NCBI GenBank assembly: GCA_038224615.1
Contig: JBBRFH010000111.1
Coordinates: forward strand, 1-10,860
Reading direction: 5' to 3'
Length of the DNA stretch: 10,860 nt
From: JBBRFH01 sp038224615
GTDB taxonomy: Bacteria > Planctomycetota > Phycisphaerae > Tepidisphaerales > Tepidisphaeraceae
A program made the translations under genes and the position numbers. The notes under the pieces were generated by a model. That model was not told the origin of the DNA. It searched no databases and worked only from the letters and a program-made list of their open reading frames with translations. Positions 1 through 4,921 of the stretch are shown piece after piece (the first letter of the stretch is position 1; each line of letters opens with the position of its first letter).

Positions 1-1086
1 GTCATTGCCGGCGTCGCCGTAGAGCGTGCTGCCGAAGCCGAGTTCATCGTCGACGGTGCCGCTGAGCGTGTCGTTGCCCGCGCCGCCGCGAATGATGAAG
101 CCGCGGGCGTTGGTGACTTTGTCGTTGCCCGAGCCGAGGACCAGCTCGTTGTTGTAGAAGAGGCTGAAGAAGAGCGTGTCGGTCTCACCGGCCTCGCCTC
201 CGCGGTAGGCGTCGATGTTGGTGTCGAAGGTGAAGCTGAGCGGTTTGGTTCGCGAGGAGTATTCGTAGGTGCCGCCTTCCATGCGGTCGTTGCCTGCGCC
301 CCCATCGAGGATTCCGCCGCTGAGCGTGTCGTTGCCGGCACCGCCGAAGATGGTGTCGAGGTCGAAGAAGACGACGCCGGCGTCGATGACGTTGGCGGCA
401 CTGCTGCCGACGAGGAAGTCGGGCTCCTCGCCGCCGGTGATGTTTTCGACGTCGCTGCGGACATCGTCGTTCTCGCCGGGCCCGCCATCGTTGGCGACGT
501 TGTCGAGCGAGACCATCAGCGACTGCTGCCGCTGAGCGTATGAGATCGAGTCGTTGCCCGCGCCGCCGATGAACGTGTCCGCGCCGTCGCTGACCTGATC
601 GGCCGCAGCGCCTTCGGCGAAGGTGTCATCGCCGGCGCCCCCGTCGTAGCGGTCGGCACCGTCGGAGCCGTTGAAGAAGGTGTCGTTGCCGTCGTTGCCG
701 AAAAGCTGGTCGTTGCCCGATCCGCCGTAGAAGCTGTCGGCCTTGTTGTTGCCGATCAGCGTGTCGTTGCCCGAGTCGCCCAGCAGCATCGCGGGCAGGC
801 CGGTCTTGATCGCGATGTTGTCGTTGCCGCTATAGCCGTTAGCCCAGACCCGCTTGACCTTGGACGTCGACCACTTCTCGGTAACGCCGTCGCGTTTGGC
901 GAGGATGAACGCGCCGCTGAGTTCGACGCTGATGACGTTGTTGCCCGAGGTCCCGTTGACGCTGAGTGTCCCGCCGGCGTTGAGGGAGGAGAACGCAAGC
1001 ATGCGGCGCGCATCCAACGCGTCCATGACCGCCCGATCCACCACAGGCCCAGCGGCATTGCGGAGTGTTGTATGGTGACGAGACAT
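1..1086 (-). CDS. RTX (haemolysin-type calcium-binding) repeat protein, 3' end outside window
   Basis: The frame is open from an ATG at 1086 to the left edge, giving the first 362 residues of a longer protein. From about residue 102 it carries glycine/aspartate nonapeptides of the RTX type (GDSGNDTL, GGSGNDQLFG, GGAGDDTF, GGAGNDTLSG twice), which in known families form a calcium-bound parallel beta-roll in secreted proteins. Blocks of repeats alternate with non-repeat stretches around residues 182-245 and 275-335. Residues 1-22 do not look like a classic Sec signal. Instead LDARRML at residues 24-30 resembles the LEPR-XLL motif found near the N-terminus of many planctomycete surface proteins. 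The start is supported by AAGGA nine bases upstream. No enzymatic domain is visible in the part present, so the role (surface adhesin, matrix or structural protein) is open. Confidence in the RTX class is high; the planctomycete export motif is inference. Confidence 0.9.
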   Translation of the reverse strand, partial: MSRHHTTLRNAAGPVVDRAVMDALDARRMLAFSSLNAGGTLSVNGTSGNNVISVELSGAFILAKRDGVTEKWSTSKVKRVWANGYSGNDNIAIKTGLPAMLLGDSGNDTLIGNNKADSFYGGSGNDQLFGNDGNDTFFNGSDGADRYDGGAGDDTFAEGAAADQVSDGADTFIGGAGNDSISYAQRQQSLMVSLDNVANDGGPGENDDVRSDVENITGGEEPDFLVGSSAANVIDAGVVFFDLDTIFGGAGNDTLSGGILDGGAGNDRMEGGTYEYSSRTKPLSFTFDTNIDAYRGGEAGETDTLFFSLFYNNELVLGSGNDKVTNARGFIIRGGAGNDTLSGTVDDELGFGSTLYGDAGND

Positions 1087-1142
1087 CGAGAAGAATCCTT
1101 CCGCACGGCAGAGGCGGGCCCTCAGGACCCGTCGCACAAAGC

Positions 1143-1154
1143 GCACAATTGTGC
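1143..1154. promoter_or_regulatory. 12-bp perfect palindrome, possible operator
   Basis: GCACAATTGTGC is a perfect inverted repeat with no spacer. It lies in the divergent intergenic region 57 bases before the RTX start. An even, gapless palindrome upstream of a gene is typical of a dimeric repressor site, but 12 bp could also arise by chance and no regulator is encoded nearby in the window. Confidence 0.25.
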
Positions 1155-1177
1155 TCGAAATTCCCTCGAAAAATCAA
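1148..1177 (-). promoter_or_regulatory. Candidate sigma70-type promoter of the RTX gene with palindrome on the -10
   Basis: On the minus strand TTGATT (1172-1177) and CACAAT (1148-1153) are separated by 18 bases, each matching the sigma70 hexamers at four of six positions. The -10 lies inside the perfect 12-bp palindrome GCACAATTGTGC (1143-1154). Transcription would begin near 1140, giving a leader of roughly 55 bases before the RTX ATG. The match is modest and planctomycete promoter rules are poorly known, so this is a candidate only. Confidence 0.3.
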
Positions 1178-1268
1178 GGGCGAGAGACGGTTTGGAGGAC
1201 GGGGTAATCTGCGCGGATGGCGCGGATTCGCGTCGCGAGGTGGCGGCGAGGTGAACGGAAGGAAAACT

Positions 1269-1406
1269 ATGCCCGCAAAGCTGAGCTTCGATCGCGGTCC
1301 CCAGCACACGGCTGACCCGGCGATAGCGATCCTACATCCCCCATCGGCCGGCCCAACGCCGACCTTTGAGCAAGTCAGTGTAAGACTTACACTGCACCCA
1401 TGTTGA
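1269..1406 (+). CDS. Possible 45-residue leader ORF overlapping the aldolase start
   Basis: ATG at 1269 follows GGAAGGAAAACT, a good Shine-Dalgarno at workable spacing. The frame runs for 45 codons and stops at TGA 1404-1406, inside the first codons of the aldolase gene (ATGTTGA). The aldolase itself lacks a visible Shine-Dalgarno, so translation coupled from this frame is conceivable. The peptide shows no domain, signal or membrane segment and is proline-rich. It conflicts with the alternative that the aldolase mRNA starts at or near its own ATG. Weakly supported. Confidence 0.2.
   Translation: MPAKLSFDRGPQHTADPAIAILHPPSAGPTPTFEQVSVRLTLHPC
1366..1393 (+). promoter_or_regulatory. Candidate promoter giving a near-leaderless aldolase mRNA
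   Basis: TTGAGC (1366-1371) and TACACT (1388-1393) are 16 bases apart and each agrees with the sigma70 consensus at four of six positions. A start about seven bases after the -10 would fall at the ATG of the aldolase gene (1400). That would explain why no Shine-Dalgarno is seen there. The -10 sits inside the 19-bp palindrome. Inference only. Confidence 0.3.
1376..1394. promoter_or_regulatory. 19-bp perfect palindrome just before aldolase ATG, operator-like
   Basis: CAGTGTAAGACTTACACTG is a perfect inverted repeat of 9-bp arms around one central A, ending five bases before the aldolase start codon. A one-base spacer is too small for an RNA loop, so a protein-binding site is more natural than a hairpin. 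Its TGTAAG/CTTACA half-sites recall LacI-family operators, but that family usually has a CG centre and spacing differs, so the regulator is not identified. It overlaps the candidate -10 and would fit repression of the downstream gene. Confidence 0.55.
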
Positions 1407-2047
1407 CCAAGCAGCAGACATTGGACCTGATGACTGACAGCGGCGTTGTTGCGGTGATCCGCGCCCCATCGGCGGAGATACTCGTGCCCCTCACCGAGGC
1501 GCTGATCGCCGGCGGGGTGTTGAGCATCGAGGTGACGATGAGCACCCCCAAGGCCATCCACGGCATCGAACTGCTCGCCGATAAGTTCGGCGACCGGGCG
1601 ATCGTGGGCGTCGGCACCGTGATCGACCCCGGCACCGCCGCCGATGCCATCCGCGCCGGCGCGGCGTTCGTCGTTTCGCCGATTACCGACAGCTCGATCA
1701 TCGACACGGTTATTCGGCACGGGAAAGTGATGATTCCCGGCGCGTTCACGCCGACGGAGATCGTCAACGCCTGGACGATGGGCGGCGACGTGATCAAGGT
1801 CTTCCCGAGCACGGCGCTCGGGCCGCAATATTTCAAGGACATTTTGGCACCGCTGCCGCAGCTTCGGCTGACACCGACGGGCGGGGTGGACGCCAAAAAC
1901 GCCGGCGCCTGGATCAAGGCCGGGGCGGTCTGCGTGGGTGCGGGGTCGGCGCTGGTCAGCAAAGAGGCGATGAGCGCCAAGGACTGGCCGGCGATTACCG
2001 CCAGCGCCAAGGCCTTTACGGATGCAATTAAAGCGGCCCGGGGGTAG
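1400..2047 (+). CDS. eda: KDPG/KHG aldolase (bifunctional 4-hydroxy-2-oxoglutarate / 2-dehydro-3-deoxyphosphogluconate aldolase)
   Basis: The 215-residue product has the length and motif order of class I KDPG aldolases, which cleave 2-keto-3-deoxy-6-phosphogluconate to pyruvate and glyceraldehyde-3-phosphate through a Schiff base. Visible motifs are VVAVIRA (residues 16-22), IEVTMSTP with the catalytic Glu44, GVGTVIDP (70-77), the Schiff-base lysine in VIKVFPS (Lys133, the same number as in the E. coli enzyme) and TPTGGV (158-163). The (beta/alpha)8 barrel appears complete. No Shine-Dalgarno precedes the ATG. Instead a 19-bp palindrome ends five bases upstream. The next gene starts 105 bases downstream on the same strand. 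The enzyme could serve Entner-Doudoroff or uronate/galacturonate catabolism, or hydroxyoxoglutarate cleavage; substrate preference cannot be read from sequence. Confidence 0.92.
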   Translation: MLTKQQTLDLMTDSGVVAVIRAPSAEILVPLTEALIAGGVLSIEVTMSTPKAIHGIELLADKFGDRAIVGVGTVIDPGTAADAIRAGAAFVVSPITDSSIIDTVIRHGKVMIPGAFTPTEIVNAWTMGGDVIKVFPSTALGPQYFKDILAPLPQLRLTPTGGVDAKNAGAWIKAGAVCVGAGSALVSKEAMSAKDWPAITASAKAFTDAIKAARG

Positions 2048-2152
2048 AGTGCTGGTCGTGGCGTGGGTGCTTACCCCGCGTCTGCAATCAAATGCCATGG
2101 GTTGGAAACTCATGCCACAATTGACCCGCAGCCGCGCATGGAGGCGCAGGGA

Positions 2153-2788
2153 ATGGATACGGTCATCATCGGCGCGGGCGGGCACGGCAAGGTCGTGCTC
2201 GACGTGTTGCAGTGCGAAGGAAAGCATCGCGTCGTCGGCTTCCTGGACGCCGACGCGCAACTCCACGGCACAACCGTCGCCGGCATCCCGGTCATCGGGG
2301 GGATCAACCAACTTCTGCGGCTGAAACAGCAGAAGGTCCGCGGCGCGATCATCGCCATTGGCGACAACCGCGTCCGCCAGCAGTATGCCCGCGAGGCGGT
2401 CGAAGCGGGGCTGGATTTGCTCACCGCGATCCATCCTTCTGCGACAGTGGCACGATCGGCGACGGTCGGGAATAATGTTCTGATCGCGGCAAAGGCGGTG
2501 GTTTGTCCCGATGCAAGAATCGGCAATTCGGTGATCATCAACACGGCGGCGGTGGTGGATCACGAGTGCGTGATTGAGGACGCAGTCCACGTCGCGCCGG
2601 GGGCAATGTTGGCTGGACGGGTCAGGATCGAGGAATCGGCGTTCATTGGCATGGGTGCTTGTATCATCCAATGCCTGACCGTCGGGGCGAGGACAGTGGT
2701 CGGGGCTGGCGCGGTCGTGCGGGCTGATCTACCCGCCGACGTCGTCGCAGTGGGGGTGCCGGCACGAATCATCAAGCAGAACGCGTGA
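2153..2788 (+). CDS. NeuD/PglD-family sugar O-/N-acyltransferase
   Basis: The 211-residue product begins MDTVIIGAGGHGKVV, the Rossmann-like N-terminal nucleotide-sugar-binding half (GAGGHG at residues 7-12) of the NeuD/PglD family. It continues into a left-handed beta-helix of hexapeptide repeats from about residue 93 to the end. The catalytic histidine of the family is visible in AAVVDHECVIED (His137), and the closing GVPARIIK is typical. Relatives transfer acetyl from acetyl-CoA to sialic acids or to UDP-amino sugars during glycan synthesis. The start at 2153 was chosen over an in-frame ATG at 2063 because GGAGG (2140-2144) lies eight bases upstream and the protein then begins exactly at the domain. 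No other glycan gene adjoins it, so the acceptor is unknown. A 9-bp hairpin spans its stop codon. Confidence 0.88.
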   Translation: MDTVIIGAGGHGKVVLDVLQCEGKHRVVGFLDADAQLHGTTVAGIPVIGGINQLLRLKQQKVRGAIIAIGDNRVRQQYAREAVEAGLDLLTAIHPSATVARSATVGNNVLIAAKAVVCPDARIGNSVIINTAAVVDHECVIEDAVHVAPGAMLAGRVRIEESAFIGMGACIIQCLTVGARTVVGAGAVVRADLPADVVAVGVPARIIKQNA

Positions 2789-2812
2789 AAACCTTACACG
2801 GACTTCACGCGT
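2781..2812. repeat. Inverted repeat spanning the acyltransferase stop codon
   Basis: ACGCGTGAA (2781-2789) and TTCACGCGT (2804-2812) are perfect 9-bp inverted arms with a 14-base loop. The TGA stop (2786-2788) lies in the left arm. No T-run follows on either strand, so it does not look like a canonical intrinsic terminator. It may be an mRNA 3'-stability element or a Rho-linked structure. Confidence 0.5.
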
Positions 2813-2851
2813 AGTGAGATAATAGAGGATATGCCAGTCGGAGGGTTCGAT

Positions 2852-3049
2852 ATGGTGGGAAGCGACAACCGAGAAGCGGAAGTGATTGCGCAGATCGAAC
2901 GGCTTGATCTCGACGTACGCCTGACGCGCAAGAGGATTGAGCATGCCCGCACCGAGGCCGACAAGCGAGTGCTCAATCAGCAGATGAGCGACATGATCGC
3001 GCGGATGGATCACCTGCGCCGCGCGCTCTGGCCGATGGCACAACTGTAG
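2852..3049 (+). CDS. Small helical hypothetical protein (65 aa)
   Basis: I do not recognise this protein. It is charged and almost entirely helix-forming, with heptad-like spacing of hydrophobic residues from about residue 8 to 60 (VIAQIERLDLDVRLTRKRI... MSDMIARMDHL), suggesting a short coiled coil or helical hairpin. There is no signal peptide or membrane segment, so it is probably cytoplasmic. The start at 2852 is preferred over the in-frame ATG at 2831 because GGAGG sits at ideal distance before 2852, whereas the GAGGA before 2831 is nearly abutting the codon. GATAAT at 2818-2823 could be a -10 box for this gene, though no good -35 is seen. It ends in a convergent gap facing coaC. Confidence 0.6.
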   Translation: MVGSDNREAEVIAQIERLDLDVRLTRKRIEHARTEADKRVLNQQMSDMIARMDHLRRALWPMAQL

Positions 3050-3091
3050 CCAAGTAGAGAGTCGAGCGATCCCTGAAGCGATGTGCGCCCC

Positions 3092-3164
3092 ATGAAGCCG
3101 CTGGCATTGGCTGGCGCGTGCTGTGGGCGCAATAAAAAACGCTGGCCAAGGCCGGCGGCTTCAT
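3092..3164. repeat. Long imperfect inverted repeat in the convergent gap
   Basis: Arms 3092-3116 and 3140-3164 (both begin/end with ATGAAGCCGC / GCGGCTTCAT) pair at 21 of 25 positions around a 23-base centre ending in six A residues. It lies between the plus-strand helical gene and coaC. It could help end transcription from both sides. The right arm also contains a separate compact terminator read on the minus strand. Confidence 0.6.
3134..3157 (-). terminator. Intrinsic terminator of the rpoZ-coaC operon
   Basis: Read on the minus strand, 3157-3140 gives CGCCGGCCTTGGCCAGCG, a stem of CGC-GGC pairs with one C-A mismatch closed by a CUUG tetraloop, followed directly by six T residues (3139-3134). 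It starts 56 bases after the coaC stop codon. This is the classical form of a Rho-independent terminator. Confidence 0.7.
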
Positions 3165-3210
3165 AGTTCCATTCATTCGCTTCGCGCAGGGCTGTGCAAT
3201 CGCTGAACGT

Positions 3211-3855
3211 TCACACCTCGTCCATTGTGTCTTCGAGCAGCGGCGTGATCGACGTCGGCAGTGCGCCGGGAACAGTGAGCATCTGCGTCACTTGCTCAAC
3301 GATCTGCGCTGGTTCGCTCAGGCGTCCATAACCGACACTGCGGCAAGCAAGCCAGCCGGCATCGGGGCCAATGAAGCGGTAGCCAAGGTTGGCGAGCTTG
3401 GCGTAGTTGTCCTGGGCGATCGGGTTCTCCCACATGCGGCTGTTCATCGCCGGCGCGAACACCACCGGACAGGCGGCCGCGCAGATCATGAGGCTGACCA
3501 GATCGTCAGTCAGTCCACACGCCACCTTGGCGATCATGTTGGTCGTCGCCGGCGCGACCAGCATCAGGTCGGATCGCTCGGTCAGCTTGATGTGCTGTGG
3601 GTCGGACGATTCGAGCAGTTCAAACGTGTCAGTGTGAACGGGCCGGCCGGAGAGCGCCTGGAACGTCAGCGGGGTGACGAATTTCGTTGCCCCCTGGGTC
3701 ATGATGACCGTGACGCCGGCGCCGAGTTGGACCAACTTGGAGACAACGTCCGCAACCTTATAGCACGCAATGCCCCCGCAGACGGCGACGAGTATCTCGC
3801 GACCCTTGAGGGCCGGGGGGTGCGTCGCGTCTTGAGCGGGGGCGTCGGCTTCCAT
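3211..3855 (-). CDS. coaC: Phosphopantothenoylcysteine decarboxylase, stand-alone CoaC
   Basis: The 214-residue product matches the flavoprotein (CoaC) half of CoaBC, which uses FMN to decarboxylate 4'-phosphopantothenoylcysteine to 4'-phosphopantetheine in coenzyme A synthesis. Motifs seen are ILVAVCGGIACYK (residues 21-33), the active-site histidine in DPQHIKL (His88), APATTNMIAKVACGLTDDL (101-119), PAMNSRMW with the conserved Asn138, and GWLACRSVGYGRL with the conserved cysteine (Cys171). The usual C-terminal CoaB ligase half is absent: the protein stops about 20 residues after the CoaC core, so a separate CoaB must exist elsewhere. ATG 3855 is the only convincing start, although its Shine-Dalgarno is poor. 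It follows rpoZ by 26 bases, consistent with co-transcription, and is closed by a terminator at 3134-3157. Confidence 0.9.
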   Translation of the reverse strand: MEADAPAQDATHPPALKGREILVAVCGGIACYKVADVVSKLVQLGAGVTVIMTQGATKFVTPLTFQALSGRPVHTDTFELLESSDPQHIKLTERSDLMLVAPATTNMIAKVACGLTDDLVSLMICAAACPVVFAPAMNSRMWENPIAQDNYAKLANLGYRFIGPDAGWLACRSVGYGRLSEPAQIVEQVTQMLTVPGALPTSITPLLEDTMDEV

Positions 3856-3881
3856 TTTGGAAGGGCTCGGCTTAGCGCGGA

Positions 3882-4112
3882 CTAGACGAGTTTGTCCGGG
3901 GGGAGCAAGCCCGAGGCTTCGTAGTCGATGGTGATCTTGTCCTGGAGGACTTCCTGAATGGCGACTTCGAGATCGCTCATCGTGTCCTTGCGGTCGACCA
4001 GCGGACGGGCACCGTCCATCAGTTCGATGACGCGCTTCTGCAGCAGGGCAGTCAGCTTGAACCGGCCGCCGACCTTGTTGACGATCTCGTCGCTCTTGAG
4101 TGCTTCGATCAT
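3882..4112 (-). CDS. rpoZ: RNA polymerase omega subunit
   Basis: The 76-residue product begins MIEALKSDEIVNKVGGRFKL and continues TALLQKRVIELMDGARPLV, the conserved helix-turn-helix core of omega, which folds around the C-terminus of beta-prime and aids polymerase assembly. The length and the conserved NKVGGRF...RV.EL..GA pattern fit the family. The rpoZ-coaBC neighbourhood is a widespread bacterial arrangement and supports the call; gmk, often found upstream, is not here. The start at 4112 follows GAGGA at a rather long distance of 11 bases. A longer frame reaching 4226 would add 38 residues with no omega similarity and overlap the promoter, so it is rejected. Confidence 0.9.
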   Translation of the reverse strand: MIEALKSDEIVNKVGGRFKLTALLQKRVIELMDGARPLVDRKDTMSDLEVAIQEVLQDKITIDYEASGLLPPDKLV

Positions 4113-4148
4113 GTTCTTTGCATTCCTCGGGGTGAGGGGAAACCGGAA

Positions 4149-4177
4149 ATAGTAGTCGAAAACGCAACCCCCGGCAA
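4149..4177 (-). promoter_or_regulatory. Candidate sigma70 promoter of rpoZ-coaC
   Basis: On the minus strand TTGCCG (4172-4177) and TACTAT (4149-4154) are exactly 17 bases apart, each with four of six consensus matches. Initiation near 4142 would give a leader of about 30 bases before the rpoZ ATG. Confidence 0.45.
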
Positions 4178-4231
4178 GTTCTGCCGCAGGTTGGAGTACG
4201 ATGGCGTTCACGGACGAAATGGACAAACCCG

Positions 4232-4852
4232 ATGATAGCAGAAGTGACCCCGCCGCCGCCCCCGATTTCCCTGCTGCCCGCCGGCCAGCCCCAGCTTGCG
4301 GCCGAGCACCTGCAGCAACTTCAGGTCGCCCGCTTTACCATGCGGAAGATCCGCCGGGCCGTCGCCATGGCGTGGTTCGATGGTGTAACGATCGGCGTTT
4401 TTGGCCTCCTGACGCTGATTTTTGGCCTGACCGACCCCACCAGCCTGCTTCTCGGGGGAGGGATGATGGCCGTGGCGATCGTCGAACTGACCGCCGCCAG
4501 CCGCCTGAAACGCCTTGATGCGACGGCGGCCCGGACGCTGGCGTGGAATCAAGTGGCGCTTGGGTCAATGCTGCTGATTTATGCGATCTGGCAACTTTTC
4601 CACATCGATACCGCCGCCACCTACGCCGAACTGACCAAGACCGACCCGGAGTTGCGCCAGATGCTCGAACCGGTCGAGGGCCTGACGACGTTGGTCATGC
4701 AGTGCGTGTACGGCGCGCTGATCGTGGTCGCCATCTTCGGCCAAGGCGGCATGGCGCTCTACTATCATTTCCGCCGACGATCGGTGGAGTCGTACACGAA
4801 ACAAACCCCGGAGTGGATTCTCACGATGCAGCGGGCGGGCGTGTCGGTCTAG
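4232..4852 (+). CDS. Four-helix integral membrane protein of unknown function
   Basis: I do not recognise this 206-residue protein. It has a proline-rich N-terminus (residues 6-11), a basic amphipathic stretch (about 30-45) and four likely transmembrane helices at roughly residues 46-66, 70-89, 104-123 and 152-178. A soluble acidic loop of about 28 residues lies between helices 3 and 4. The C-terminal tail (RRRSVESYTKQTPEW) is basic and probably cytoplasmic. No catalytic motif is visible. The ATG at 4232 has only a weak upstream GGA. It is transcribed divergently from rpoZ and converges on the TPR-like protein gene. The topology suggests an inner-membrane protein. Confidence 0.75.
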   Translation: MIAEVTPPPPPISLLPAGQPQLAAEHLQQLQVARFTMRKIRRAVAMAWFDGVTIGVFGLLTLIFGLTDPTSLLLGGGMMAVAIVELTAASRLKRLDATAARTLAWNQVALGSMLLIYAIWQLFHIDTAATYAELTKTDPELRQMLEPVEGLTTLVMQCVYGALIVVAIFGQGGMALYYHFRRRSVESYTKQTPEWILTMQRAGVSV

Positions 4853-4862
4853 CGCACCAGCG

Positions 4863-4891
4863 CTCCATCGGTCACACCCCTTCCGATGGGG
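4863..4891. terminator. Hairpin in convergent gap, possible terminator
   Basis: CTCCATCGG (4863-4871) pairs with CCGATGGGG (4883-4891), a 9-bp stem with one G-U, around an 11-base loop. It lies 10 bases after the stop of the membrane protein and 30 before the end of the opposing gene. No T-run follows, so it may be a weak or bidirectional terminator. Confidence 0.35.
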
Positions 4892-4921
4892 AGAGGTCGG
4901 ATCAAGGCCCGGCGTCTCCGC

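Larger units (their letters stand above)
1087..1399. other. Divergent intergenic region between RTX gene and aldolase
   Basis: These 313 bases separate two divergent genes. They hold two palindromes (1143-1154 and 1376-1394), a possible promoter for each direction, a 15-base near-palindrome GGGCCCTCAGGACCC (1116-1130) in the RTX leader, and one short open frame with a good ribosome binding site (1269-1406). No longer conserved-looking coding sequence is apparent here. Confidence 0.6.

Noticed and set aside
1..800. Repetitive DNA that could be taken for a CRISPR array or satellite
   Set aside because: The repetition follows codon phase and encodes GGxGxDxx RTX nonapeptides; units vary in sequence and there are no constant repeats with unique spacers.
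1376..1394. The aldolase palindrome as a terminator or attenuator hairpin
   Set aside because: The one-base centre cannot form a loop without opening several pairs, and no T-run follows.
839..2671. A 610-residue open frame on the minus strand across the aldolase and acyltransferase genes
   Set aside because: It lies antisense to two strongly recognisable enzymes, has low-complexity Arg/His/Asp composition and matches no domain; it is a GC-rich shadow frame.
4113..4226. Longer omega subunit starting at 4226
   Set aside because: The additional 38 residues have no omega similarity and would cover the best promoter (4149-4177).
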